Origin: Pseudomonas nitroreducens NBRC 12694
Lineage (GTDB): Bacteria > Pseudomonadota > Gammaproteobacteria > Pseudomonadales > Pseudomonadaceae
Reading direction: 5' to 3'
Length of the DNA stretch: 64,000 nucleotides
NCBI RefSeq assembly: GCF_002091755.1
Contig: NZ_BDAI01000010.1
Location: forward strand, 124,001 to 188,000
The first letter of the stretch is position 1. Each line of letters starts with the position of its first letter. The position numbers and the translations under genes are program-made. The notes under the pieces were generated by a model that did no database searches, was not told the DNA's origin, and saw nothing but the letters and a program-made list of their open reading frames with translations. Shown piece after piece: positions 1-7,265 of the stretch.

Positions 1-735
1 GGCCAGGCCTTCCTGCCCATGCACTGGGGCGACCGCTATCTCAAGGGGCTCGGCATCAACGTCCTGACCCTGCCTGCCGTGGACCCGCTATCACGCCAAC
101 CCGAACTGAAGCACGCCACGGTCGAGGTCAGTCGAATCGAATTGCCCTGGCAGTTCTTCGCCCTGGTGGAAGGCGAGGTGCAGAAGCGCTTCGATGCCTT
201 GCGCCCGCTGTTCGAAGACCTGCGCTACGCCAGCTTCAGCCCCACCGGCCGCGAGCGACCGGCACTGGTGATCCGCGCTGCGCACGTCGAGGCACCCAGC
301 GCGGAGTGGCTGGCCCGCATCGATACTCTGCTCGGCCTGTCCGATGGCCCGGTCATGGCCTACGACGACCCGCGCCGCACCGTCGGCAAACGCGTGCGTA
401 TCGAACAATCGCGAATTGTCTCGCTGCGCCTGGCCGGCGAAACCGCCGCCCGCGCCTGGCTGCGCGAATTGTGGAAAGAAGGCCGCGCCGACCAGGAGCT
501 GCGCCGCTGGCTGCTCGCCCCGCTCAGCGCCGCCCCTGGCAATGCTGGGGCGGCCGCGGATAAGACATTGTGCAACTGCCTGAACGTCAGCCAACGCCGC
601 ATACAAGCCGGCATTGACCAGGGCCTGGACCTGGAAGGCCTCAAATGCGAACTCAAGTGCGGGACCGCCTGCGGCTCCTGCGTACCGGAAATCAAGCGCC
701 TGCTGGCCCGCAAGCCGCTGGCGGCGACCGCCTGA
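1..735 (+). CDS. assimilatory nitrate reductase, large subunit (C-terminal part)
   Basis: The frame is open from the first base of the window, so this is the last 244 residues of a larger protein. The visible part begins in the molybdopterin-guanine-dinucleotide binding beta-barrel domain (motif FLPMHWGD near the edge) and ends in a BFD-like [2Fe-2S] domain whose cysteines lie in CNCLNV and CGTACGSC over the last 60 residues. This C-terminal BFD-like extension is typical of NasA-type cytoplasmic nitrate reductases, which reduce nitrate to nitrite for nitrogen assimilation. cobA follows 36 bases downstream and would supply siroheme for the partner nitrite reductase, normally encoded just upstream. 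Formate dehydrogenase-like relatives are less likely given the cobA neighbour. Confidence 0.85.
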   Translation, partial: GQAFLPMHWGDRYLKGLGINVLTLPAVDPLSRQPELKHATVEVSRIELPWQFFALVEGEVQKRFDALRPLFEDLRYASFSPTGRERPALVIRAAHVEAPSAEWLARIDTLLGLSDGPVMAYDDPRRTVGKRVRIEQSRIVSLRLAGETAARAWLRELWKEGRADQELRRWLLAPLSAAPGNAGAAADKTLCNCLNVSQRRIQAGIDQGLDLEGLKCELKCGTACGSCVPEIKRLLARKPLAATA

Positions 736-771
736 AGCGAGCCGCGAAGAAGGCAGCCTGAGGGAAACGAC

Positions 772-1509
772 ATGAGTGGAAAAGTCTGGCTGATCGGCGC
801 CGGTCCCGGCGACCCGGATCTGCTGACCCTGAAGGCCGTCCGCGCCATGGCCCAGGCCGAGGTGGTGCTGATCGACGACCTGGTGAATCCCGCCGTGCTG
901 GAGCACTGCTCGTCCGCGCGGGTAATTTCCGTCGGCAAGCGCGGCGGCTGCCGCTCCACACCACAGGACTTCATCCACCGCCTGATGCTGCGCTACGCAA
1001 GGCAGGGTCGCCGCGTGGCGCGCCTGAAAGGCGGCGACCCGTGCATCTTTGGCCGTGGCGGCGAAGAGGCAGACTGGCTCAAGGCAAGGGGAATCGAATG
1101 CGAACTGATCAATGGCATCACCGCCGGACTGGCAGCCGCTACCCAATGCGGCATTTCCGTGACGCTACGCGGCGTCAGCCGTGGAGTGACCCTGGTGACC
1201 GCCCACACCCAGGACGATAGTCCGCTGAATTGGCGAGCCCTGGCCGAAGGCGGGACGACCCTGGTGGTGTACATGGGTGTGGCGAAACTGGCGGAAATCC
1301 GCGACGGGCTGATCGAAGGCGGCATGGCTGCCTGCACACCAGTGGCGATGATCGAGAACGCATCCCTGCCCGCCCAACGCGAATACCGCAGCCAGTTGGG
1401 CGACATGCTGGAAGACGCCCAGCACTTCGCCCTGAAGAGCCCGGCAATCCTGGTGGTCGGCGAAGTCGCAGCCGCTGCGCAGCAGGCAACACTAGCCCGT
1501 AGCGCCTGA
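772..1509 (+). CDS. cobA: uroporphyrinogen-III C-methyltransferase (SUMT)
   Basis: A 245-residue single-domain SUMT. It transfers two methyl groups from S-adenosylmethionine to uroporphyrinogen III, giving precorrin-2 for siroheme and cobalamin. The N-terminal VWLIGAGPGDPDLLTL is the family's glycine-rich SAM site, GRGGEEADWL and VTAHTQDD are further conserved blocks, and the length is normal for stand-alone CobA. The ATG follows a purine-rich AGGGAAAC. Position behind the nitrate reductase gene indicates that its product serves siroheme synthesis for assimilatory nitrite reductase. Confidence 0.93.
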   Translation: MSGKVWLIGAGPGDPDLLTLKAVRAMAQAEVVLIDDLVNPAVLEHCSSARVISVGKRGGCRSTPQDFIHRLMLRYARQGRRVARLKGGDPCIFGRGGEEADWLKARGIECELINGITAGLAAATQCGISVTLRGVSRGVTLVTAHTQDDSPLNWRALAEGGTTLVVYMGVAKLAEIRDGLIEGGMAACTPVAMIENASLPAQREYRSQLGDMLEDAQHFALKSPAILVVGEVAAAAQQATLARSA

Positions 1510-1532
1510 GCCTCACTTTCCTGCAGGCAAAG

Positions 1533-1559
1533 AAAAACCCGGCCTAGGCCGGGTTTTTC
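1533..1559. terminator. bidirectional terminator between cobA and oprF
   Basis: Perfect palindrome with an ACCCGGCC/GGCCGGGT stem, flanked by A and T runs on both sides. It lies between two convergent genes and can serve both. Confidence 0.85.
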
Positions 1560-1576
1560 TCAGGAGCTCGGACCGA

Positions 1577-2638
1577 TTACTGCTTGGCCTGGGCTTCTAC
1601 TTCGGCTTCTACGCGGCGGTTAACAGCGCGGCCTTCGGCAGTTGCGTTGTCAGCAACCGGACGGGACTCACCGTAACCAACAGCGTTTACGCGGCCGCCT
1701 TCAACACCGTACTCGTTGACCAGTACGTCACGAACGGCGTTGGCACGACGCTCGGACAGTTTCTGGTTGTAGGCGTCGGTGCCGACGGAGTCGGTGTGGC
1801 CTTCAACGGTGGTGGAGGTGGACGGGTACTGCTTCATGAAGTCAGCCAGGTTTTTGATGTCAGCGTAGCTGTTCTCTTTAACCTTGGACTTGTCGAAGTC
1901 GAACTTCACGTCCAGCTGAACGCGAACGACTTCAGCCACAGCCGGGCAGCCGTTGGCGTCAACGGTGACGTTGGCCGGGGTGTTCGGGCACTTGTCGACG
2001 TTGTCGCAGACGCCGTCGTTGTCGGAGTCGGAGCAGACTTCAGCAACCGGCTCGGGAGCCGGGGCCGGCTTGGCGCCGCCACCGAAGTTCATACCAACGC
2101 CCAGGCCTGCCATCCACTCGCCCTGGTGACCGTTGTCACGCTTCTCCAGGCCGTACTGACCGTCGAGGCTGGCTTTGGCGTAGAAGTTTTCGGTGAAGTA
2201 GTACTTCAGACCGGTGCCGATCATGGCCATGGTCAGGTTCTGACGGCCACCGTTGTCGGAGTTGATGTTGGTCAGGCTCTGGTGGCCAACGCCGGCGGAA
2301 ACGTACGGACGCAGGTTGCCAGCACCCGGAGTGCCGAAGTGGTAGATGGCGTCCAGAGTGCTCAGGTTGCCATGGACCTTCTTGTTGCCGGTCTCGTAGG
2401 TGCCACGTACGTCGTGGTACTCACCGTAGGACAGAGCCAGCTCGACGTCGTCGGTCAGGAAGTAGCCGACCGAGCCGCCGTACAGGTCGGCGTTCTTCAT
2501 GTTGCGGGTGCTGTCGGTGAAGTAGCGCTTGCCGAAAGCTTCGACTTCGACGGCGCCCTGGCCTTGAGCGAACGCGTTGACAGCGGCGGTGGCGATCAGC
2601 GAGCCAACTACGACGCCTAAGGTGTTCTTCAGTTTCAT
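1577..2638 (-). CDS. oprF: major outer membrane porin OprF
   Basis: A 353-residue OmpA-family porin. Signal peptide residues 1-24 end in NAFA. The N-terminal eight-strand barrel spans about 25-185 and is followed by a proline-rich hinge (PAPAPEP). A linker with cysteines 202, 211, 217 and 231 contains the DSDNDGVCD thrombospondin-type repeat. The C-terminal OmpA domain (about 240-348) has the peptidoglycan-binding block VEGHTDSVGTDAYN. It anchors the outer membrane to peptidoglycan and forms a general porin. The SD GGGGAT lies 10 bases before the ATG. sigX is immediately upstream, and in P. aeruginosa SigX activates oprF. Confidence 0.97.
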   Translation of the reverse strand: MKLKNTLGVVVGSLIATAAVNAFAQGQGAVEVEAFGKRYFTDSTRNMKNADLYGGSVGYFLTDDVELALSYGEYHDVRGTYETGNKKVHGNLSTLDAIYHFGTPGAGNLRPYVSAGVGHQSLTNINSDNGGRQNLTMAMIGTGLKYYFTENFYAKASLDGQYGLEKRDNGHQGEWMAGLGVGMNFGGGAKPAPAPEPVAEVCSDSDNDGVCDNVDKCPNTPANVTVDANGCPAVAEVVRVQLDVKFDFDKSKVKENSYADIKNLADFMKQYPSTSTTVEGHTDSVGTDAYNQKLSERRANAVRDVLVNEYGVEGGRVNAVGYGESRPVADNATAEGRAVNRRVEAEVEAQAKQ

Positions 2639-2706
2639 CCGTTAAATCCCCATCTTGGTGGTCAATAAGTTGTCCAACCATAGGCCGTACAACTTGGGTG
2701 GCAAGT

Positions 2707-2735
2707 TTATCAGAACTTCCCAAACAGAGAGACAA
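2707..2735 (-). promoter_or_regulatory. candidate sigma-70 promoter of oprF
   Basis: On the minus strand TTGTCT and TGATAA are separated by 17 bases, about 70 bases before the oprF start. In P. aeruginosa oprF has both a housekeeping and a SigX promoter in this gap. The SigX element could not be placed with confidence. Confidence 0.4.
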
Positions 2736-2746
2736 TATTTCCCCGA

Positions 2747-3337
2747 CTAAGATTCCGTCACATTGGAAAACTTTTCTCTCATTCGATCGAGTGCACGCTT
2801 GTAGCGCATTTTCGTGGCGCTAAGCCCCATGTGCATGATATCGGCGATCTCCTGGAACTCCAGTTCAGCTACAAATCGAAGGACTAGGATTTCCCGATCA
2901 ATGGGATTGACATGAACTAGCCAGCGGTCTAGCCCACCCCGTTCTTCGACTTTCGGAGACTTCTCTTCAGATGCCTCCTCGACTGGATCCAGACTCAGCG
3001 CATCGAGCAATCTGCGTTTGCGCCGCTCCTTCCGATACTGGGTTATGCACTCGTTGTAAGTGATGCTGTACAGCCAGGTCTTGAACTTCGATTTGCCCTC
3101 GAAGTTCTTCAGACCATACAACACCTTGAGCATGACCTCTTGACACACATCATCGGCGTCCCGGTCGTTGCCCAGGTAGCGCGCACAGACGTTGAACAGC
3201 GTGCGCTGGTAGCGGCGCATCAGCTCTTCATAGGCCCGTGTCACGTGGTAAAGCTCCTCGTGAGAACGCTCCACCAGCTCCTCATCGGTGAGCTGGCGCG
3301 GGTCATAGCGCAAGGACAATGATTGCGGCTTGTTCAA
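2747..3337 (-). CDS. sigX: ECF sigma factor SigX
   Basis: A 196-residue extracytoplasmic-function sigma factor. Region 2 lies around residues 40-110 (ARYLGNDRDADDVCQEV, FKTWLYSITYN), and region 4 is a C-terminal helix-turn-helix (VLRFVAELEFQEIADIMHMG). It directs RNA polymerase to envelope and membrane-homeostasis promoters, including oprF. No anti-sigma gene is adjacent. The upstream neighbour is the mechanosensitive-type channel cmpX, as in P. aeruginosa, where the pair links membrane stress to SigX activity. Confidence 0.95.
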   Translation of the reverse strand: MNKPQSLSLRYDPRQLTDEELVERSHEELYHVTRAYEELMRRYQRTLFNVCARYLGNDRDADDVCQEVMLKVLYGLKNFEGKSKFKTWLYSITYNECITQYRKERRKRRLLDALSLDPVEEASEEKSPKVEERGGLDRWLVHVNPIDREILVLRFVAELEFQEIADIMHMGLSATKMRYKRALDRMREKFSNVTES

Positions 3338-3410
3338 GTCGGGTCGGGCCAGGTCAAGTCAGCGTCCGGCGCGGCTTTCGGGAAGCCGGACCGGCAATCG
3401 GTCATCATCT

Positions 3411-4235
3411 TCAGCGACTGGTCACACGCTGATCGAGCAGGATGCGGTTGGCGATCGACACCAGCTCACCCTCGTCTGTCAGCAGAATAGTCTTGATGGT
3501 ACCAATTTCCTCGATGATGCCTTCGACATCCGCCACTTTCACCTGTTGTCCGACCTGATACAGCTCACGCACGTAGATCCCCGCGATAATCTGCCCCGCC
3601 ACTTCGCGACTGCCCAGGCCCAGCGCCAGCGCAGCGGCCAGACCGATGGTGATCAGCACGATGGCGATGATGTAGTTCAACAGGTCGGTCTTCACCTCGA
3701 GCTGGCCGATGGCGACCGAGATGCTGATGATGATGACCAGCCACTGAGCGACACGACCCAGGCCGTTGGAGTATTCGAGGCCGACGCCATCGGCAGCGCC
3801 ACGCACCAGGCTGTTGGCCAGTTGGGCGAGCAGGATGCCGACGATCAGCACCAGTGCTGCGCCGAACACCTTGGGCAGGTACAGCGCGAGCATGTCCAGG
3901 GTCGCCGAGACACGCTGCAGGCCCAGGGACTCCGCGGCAGAGACGAGGAACACCAGCAGCACGAACCAGTAGATGATCTTGCCGATCAGGGTCGAAACCG
4001 GCACCTGGATCCCGGCGCGCGACAGCAGCTTGGTCAGGCCGGTACCTGCCATCAGGCGGTCGAGGCCGAGCTTGGCGAGCAACTTGGAAAGCAGCGCGTC
4101 CAGCAGCTTGGCGACGACGAAGCCGAGCAGCACGATCACCAGTGCGGCGAGCAGGTTCGGGATGAACCCGGCCAGCTTGCCCCACAGGGTGTTCATCGCG
4201 GTGAGCAGGCTTTGCGTCCAGATGTCGAATTGCAT
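3411..4235 (-). CDS. cmpX: small-conductance mechanosensitive-type channel CmpX
   Basis: A 274-residue inner membrane protein with five or so hydrophobic segments (for example NLLAALVIVLLGFVVAKLLDALL and the alanine/glycine-rich IGLAAALALGLGSREV). It belongs to the conserved-TM-helix / MscS-related family and has a short cytoplasmic beta domain after the last segment. It starts two bases after the crfX stop and sits 73 bases before sigX. In P. aeruginosa loss of CmpX alters SigX activity, so it likely senses envelope tension. Confidence 0.9.
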   Translation of the reverse strand: MQFDIWTQSLLTAMNTLWGKLAGFIPNLLAALVIVLLGFVVAKLLDALLSKLLAKLGLDRLMAGTGLTKLLSRAGIQVPVSTLIGKIIYWFVLLVFLVSAAESLGLQRVSATLDMLALYLPKVFGAALVLIVGILLAQLANSLVRGAADGVGLEYSNGLGRVAQWLVIIISISVAIGQLEVKTDLLNYIIAIVLITIGLAAALALGLGSREVAGQIIAGIYVRELYQVGQQVKVADVEGIIEEIGTIKTILLTDEGELVSIANRILLDQRVTSR

Positions 4236-4237
4236 GT

Positions 4238-4492
4238 TCAGTCGGCCTTGTCAGCGGAAGGGGCGGAATTCTGCGCGTGGCGCGAGACGGGTGCAAGGTG
4301 TGCGGCGCCACTGCTCACGCCGATGGAAAGGGCCTGGAACCAGTGCCCAATCAGGCTGAACAGATCGCCCGCGCCCACCTGGCGGTTGGCGGTCTTGAGC
4401 ACGCGGTCCAGGCGCGAATCGTCGCCCGGCTGTTCCGGGGGCATTCGCAGCAGATCGCGCAAGGATTCTTCAAATGGGTCGTGCATACGCAC
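4238..4492 (-). CDS. crfX: CrfX small protein
   Basis: An 84-residue soluble protein beginning MRMHDPFEESLRDLL. The second methionine (start at 4486) is equally possible. It lies between cmaX (48 bases upstream) and cmpX (2 bases downstream), so it is translated within the same unit. No catalytic motif is visible. The identity rests on size, sequence start and position in the conserved cmaX-crfX-cmpX-sigX block. Molecular function is not established from sequence. Confidence 0.85.
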   Translation of the reverse strand: MRMHDPFEESLRDLLRMPPEQPGDDSRLDRVLKTANRQVGAGDLFSLIGHWFQALSIGVSSGAAHLAPVSRHAQNSAPSADKAD

Positions 4493-4540
4493 CTCGCCTG
4501 TGTGAGGTGCTTGACGCCCCCACCACCTCGAAAGTCACAC

Positions 4541-5539
4541 CTAGAGCCAACGCAGGCGGCGGAAGATCCACCATTGGAATGTCGCCAGACCACCGATCAA
4601 CAGGCAGGCGGCGACGAACCCATAAGGCGCATCCGCACCCGGAATGCCGCCGACGTTGATGCCCAGAAGCCCGGTCACGAAGCTCATGGGCAGGAAAAAG
4701 CCGGTGATGATACCAAGCAGGTACATGGTGCGGTTCATTCGCTCGGTAATTCGACGATGTTCGGCTTCCTGGATCAGGCTGATGCGCTCTCGGACAAGCT
4801 CCAGCTCTTCCAGGTTGCGGGTCAGGCGGTTGTACAACTCGTTCCAGTAATCGGCGTCGTCGGCGACCGTCCAGGACAGCTTGAACTTGACCATCTGCGA
4901 GTAGATCTCCCGCTGGGGCGCGAGATATCGCCGCAGGCCTGCGGCACGTCGACGCAGGGTGCGCAACTGATGCTGATCGGGAATGCTGCGCTCGTCCTCC
5001 TCGATGGCTTCTTCCATGGCGTCAAGCTGGTCGGCCAGGCCGCCGATCAGGGTATCCACGCGATCGGTGAGGTAATGGGCCAGGTAGAGGACGACTTCCG
5101 ACGCGGTCTTGGGGCCGCGCCCCGCATCCAGGTCGGCGCGCAGGTCAGCCACGGCCTTGAGCGGACGCAAGCGCAGGGAAATCACGCGTTGCGACTCGGC
5201 ATAGACCCGCAGCGAGACCATGTCCTCCGGGACCGCACCGGGATTCAGGTTCACCCCGCGCAGGAACAGCAGCAGGCGCTCGCCGCCCAGGTCCACCAGG
5301 CGCGGTCGTGTTGCCTCCTCCAGCAGCAGGTCGCAGGCGAACTCGTTAAGCCCGCTGGACTCGCGCAACCAGGCCTGGGCTTCGGGCACACCGCGATCCC
5401 AGTGCACCCAGAGGCTTTCCTCGGGCTTGAGGTCCAGCAGCGGCAATTCGCTACGGGTGATCCGCCGACCGCCACCATGGCCATCCAGCACGAAGCCGTC
5501 GATCAACCCGCGCTCCGTGCCGCTTTCGTACTGCTGCAT
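4541..5539 (-). CDS. cmaX: CorA/ZntB-family transporter CmaX
   Basis: About 332 residues: a long soluble N-terminal domain, a charged helical stalk (LEELELVRERISLIQEAEHRR), and two C-terminal membrane helices. The loop between them normally carries GMN in CorA; here the tract reads GLLGINVGG, so methionine is replaced by isoleucine. I chose the ATG at 5539, which has a strong GGGGAGAGGG upstream. An in-frame extension to 5611 would run into the rraA terminator. Divalent cation transport is the family role. The substrate is uncertain because of the changed signature. Confidence 0.88.
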   Translation of the reverse strand: MQQYESGTERGLIDGFVLDGHGGGRRITRSELPLLDLKPEESLWVHWDRGVPEAQAWLRESSGLNEFACDLLLEEATRPRLVDLGGERLLLFLRGVNLNPGAVPEDMVSLRVYAESQRVISLRLRPLKAVADLRADLDAGRGPKTASEVVLYLAHYLTDRVDTLIGGLADQLDAMEEAIEEDERSIPDQHQLRTLRRRAAGLRRYLAPQREIYSQMVKFKLSWTVADDADYWNELYNRLTRNLEELELVRERISLIQEAEHRRITERMNRTMYLLGIITGFFLPMSFVTGLLGINVGGIPGADAPYGFVAACLLIGGLATFQWWIFRRLRWL

Positions 5540-5581
5540 GCCCTCTCCCCTCGCTCCAGATCGTGTGAACGCAGCCCCATG

Positions 5582-5612
5582 AAAAATGCCGGAAGCTTCC
5601 GCTCCCGGCATT
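5582..5612 (-). terminator. terminator of rraA
   Basis: On the minus strand an AATGCCGG/CCGGCATT stem is followed by a run of five T. It lies 30 bases past the rraA stop and just before cmaX. Confidence 0.75.
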
Positions 5613-5640
5613 GACTCGAAACCTTGTGGGAAGGTTCGAA

Positions 5641-6129
5641 TTATTCCGGCATTTTCAACGCCTTAGGCGAAACGATGATGCCGTTGTTGTCGGCATAGAC
5701 GAACTCGCCAGGGCGGAAGGTGATGCCGCCGAAGGTCACGGCGACGTTCAGGTCGCCGATGCCGCGCTTGTCGGTCTTCATCGGGTGGCTGGCCAGTGCC
5801 TGCACGCCCAGGTCGGTCTGCGCGATCACGTCGACGTCACGGATGCAGCCGTACACCACGATGCCTTCCCAGCCGCTCTTGGCGGCTTTCTCGGCGAGCA
5901 TGTCGCCCAGCAGCGCGCGACGCAGCGAGCCGCCGCCATCCACCACGAGCACCTTGCCCTTGCCATCCTTCTCGACCTGCTCCTTGACCAGCGAGTTGTC
6001 CTCGAAGCACTTGATGGTGACGATCTCGCCACCGAAGGAGTCCCGCCCGCCGAAGTTGCTGAACATCGGCTCGACGACCTGGACCAGCTCCGGGTAGGCA
6101 TCGCACAGATCGGGGGTGACGTAATGCAT
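5641..6129 (-). CDS. rraA: RraA-family protein (RNase E regulator / HMG aldolase fold)
   Basis: A 162-residue member of the RraA/DlpA family. The conserved block GGGSLRRALLGDMLAEKAAKSGWEG is followed by YGCIRDVDVIA, which contain the Gly, Arg and Asp residues that form the ligand or metal site in 4-hydroxy-4-methyl-2-oxoglutarate/oxaloacetate aldolases. In enterics RraA binds and inhibits RNase E, while purified pseudomonad members can also act as aldolases, so both roles remain open. The start is the ATG giving MHYVTPDLCDAYPELV, the family N terminus. A longer in-frame extension has no support. It follows estX by 96 bases on the same strand. Confidence 0.88.
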   Translation of the reverse strand: MHYVTPDLCDAYPELVQVVEPMFSNFGGRDSFGGEIVTIKCFEDNSLVKEQVEKDGKGKVLVVDGGGSLRRALLGDMLAEKAAKSGWEGIVVYGCIRDVDVIAQTDLGVQALASHPMKTDKRGIGDLNVAVTFGGITFRPGEFVYADNNGIIVSPKALKMPE

Positions 6130-6225
6130 GGAGACGCTCCTCTTGATGAAATCCGCCAGGGTTTCAGGCCTGGATGTGACCGAAAGCCGCAATGGCGTCA
6201 CAGTCTACTCCCTGCCACGCCAAGC

Positions 6226-7200
6226 TCAAGCCTGCGCCAGAGCGCCCTGCCCCGCTGGCAGGCAACCGTGCTCCAGCCAATGCTGCAGCTGTGGCCAGAC
6301 TTCGCGCTGGGCGCCCTTGCTGATCAGCATGTCAACGTGGCCGAAATCCTCGGAGAAGCCTTGACGACGCCCCAGGTGCAGATATTCACGCACCTCGGAG
6401 CCAAACTGCTCCAGTAGCTTGCGGCAGGCCCAGGCCGGGTCCTGGATGTCGCCATCGGAGCCGACCGCCAGAACGGGCACGGAGACTTTCTGCAGCCCGG
6501 CCCACCAGTCATTGCCCTTCTCGCCGAAACGGCCGAACAGGCTGTACCAGTGCAGGGCCTCCAGCGCCAGGCCCAGCGGCTCGTCCTCCGGCCCACGCTT
6601 GAGTCGGGCCCCGGACAGGCCGCCCATGCGCTTGAGCAGGAACCGCCCGCTCCACGCCACCGGGGGCAACTTCAGCGGCCAGTAGGTGCGGCTGACCTGG
6701 CTGCCGCAAAGCGCCGCACTGGCCGCTTGCTGATCACCCAGGTAACCACCACCCAGGGCGGCGGCGAGGGTCACGCCGCCCAGGGAGTGGCCGAGCCAAT
6801 GCGGCACCTGGCCACTCTGCTCGACCACGAAATTGGCGATGGCCGGCAGGTCGAAGCGCGCGTAGTCGGCGACCCGGTTACGGTCGTAGTCCTCGTTGCG
6901 CGGCGACAGGCCGTGGCCACGCATTTCCGCGATCCACACGTCGAAGCCGGCACGCGCCAGGTGGGCACCCAGCCCGATGCCCTTGGGCGAGAACCAGAAG
7001 CGCCGATTGGAGAAACTGCCATGCAGCAGAATCACCGGTACGCCTCGACGCCCGTCTGGAAGGCCGAGACGGGTGACCGCCAGCTCGACGCTGGAGTCAG
7101 GGCTGTTATTGGGCTTGAGGCGGTAGACGTCCTCGGTGAGGTCGCCACGCAGTTCGGCGCTCACGAGCGCGACGGGAAAGAGTTGACTGCTGCTTTGCAT
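6226..7200 (-). CDS. estX: alpha/beta hydrolase (EstX-type esterase)
   Basis: A 324-residue alpha/beta-hydrolase fold protein. It has the oxyanion motif VILLHGSFSNRRFW, the nucleophile elbow GHSLGG, an acidic residue in GSDGDIQDP and a histidine in DFGHVDML. The natural substrate is unknown; a carboxylic ester is expected. The ATG at 7200 is used because the only upstream alternative, GTG at 7236, lies inside the ppsA terminator. The ribosome site is weak. It occupies the conserved slot between ppsA and rraA. Confidence 0.85.
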   Translation of the reverse strand: MQSSSQLFPVALVSAELRGDLTEDVYRLKPNNSPDSSVELAVTRLGLPDGRRGVPVILLHGSFSNRRFWFSPKGIGLGAHLARAGFDVWIAEMRGHGLSPRNEDYDRNRVADYARFDLPAIANFVVEQSGQVPHWLGHSLGGVTLAAALGGGYLGDQQAASAALCGSQVSRTYWPLKLPPVAWSGRFLLKRMGGLSGARLKRGPEDEPLGLALEALHWYSLFGRFGEKGNDWWAGLQKVSVPVLAVGSDGDIQDPAWACRKLLEQFGSEVREYLHLGRRQGFSEDFGHVDMLISKGAQREVWPQLQHWLEHGCLPAGQGALAQA

Positions 7201-7214
7201 GGAATCTATTGCAC

Positions 7215-7242
7215 AAAAAAGGGCGGGTGAAATCACCCGCCC
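7215..7242 (-). terminator. terminator of ppsA
   Basis: GGGCGGGTGA/TCACCCGCCC stem followed on the minus strand by six T, 24 bases past the ppsA stop. Confidence 0.85.
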
Positions 7243-7265
7243 TTCTCAGGATGGTAAGGGAAACG

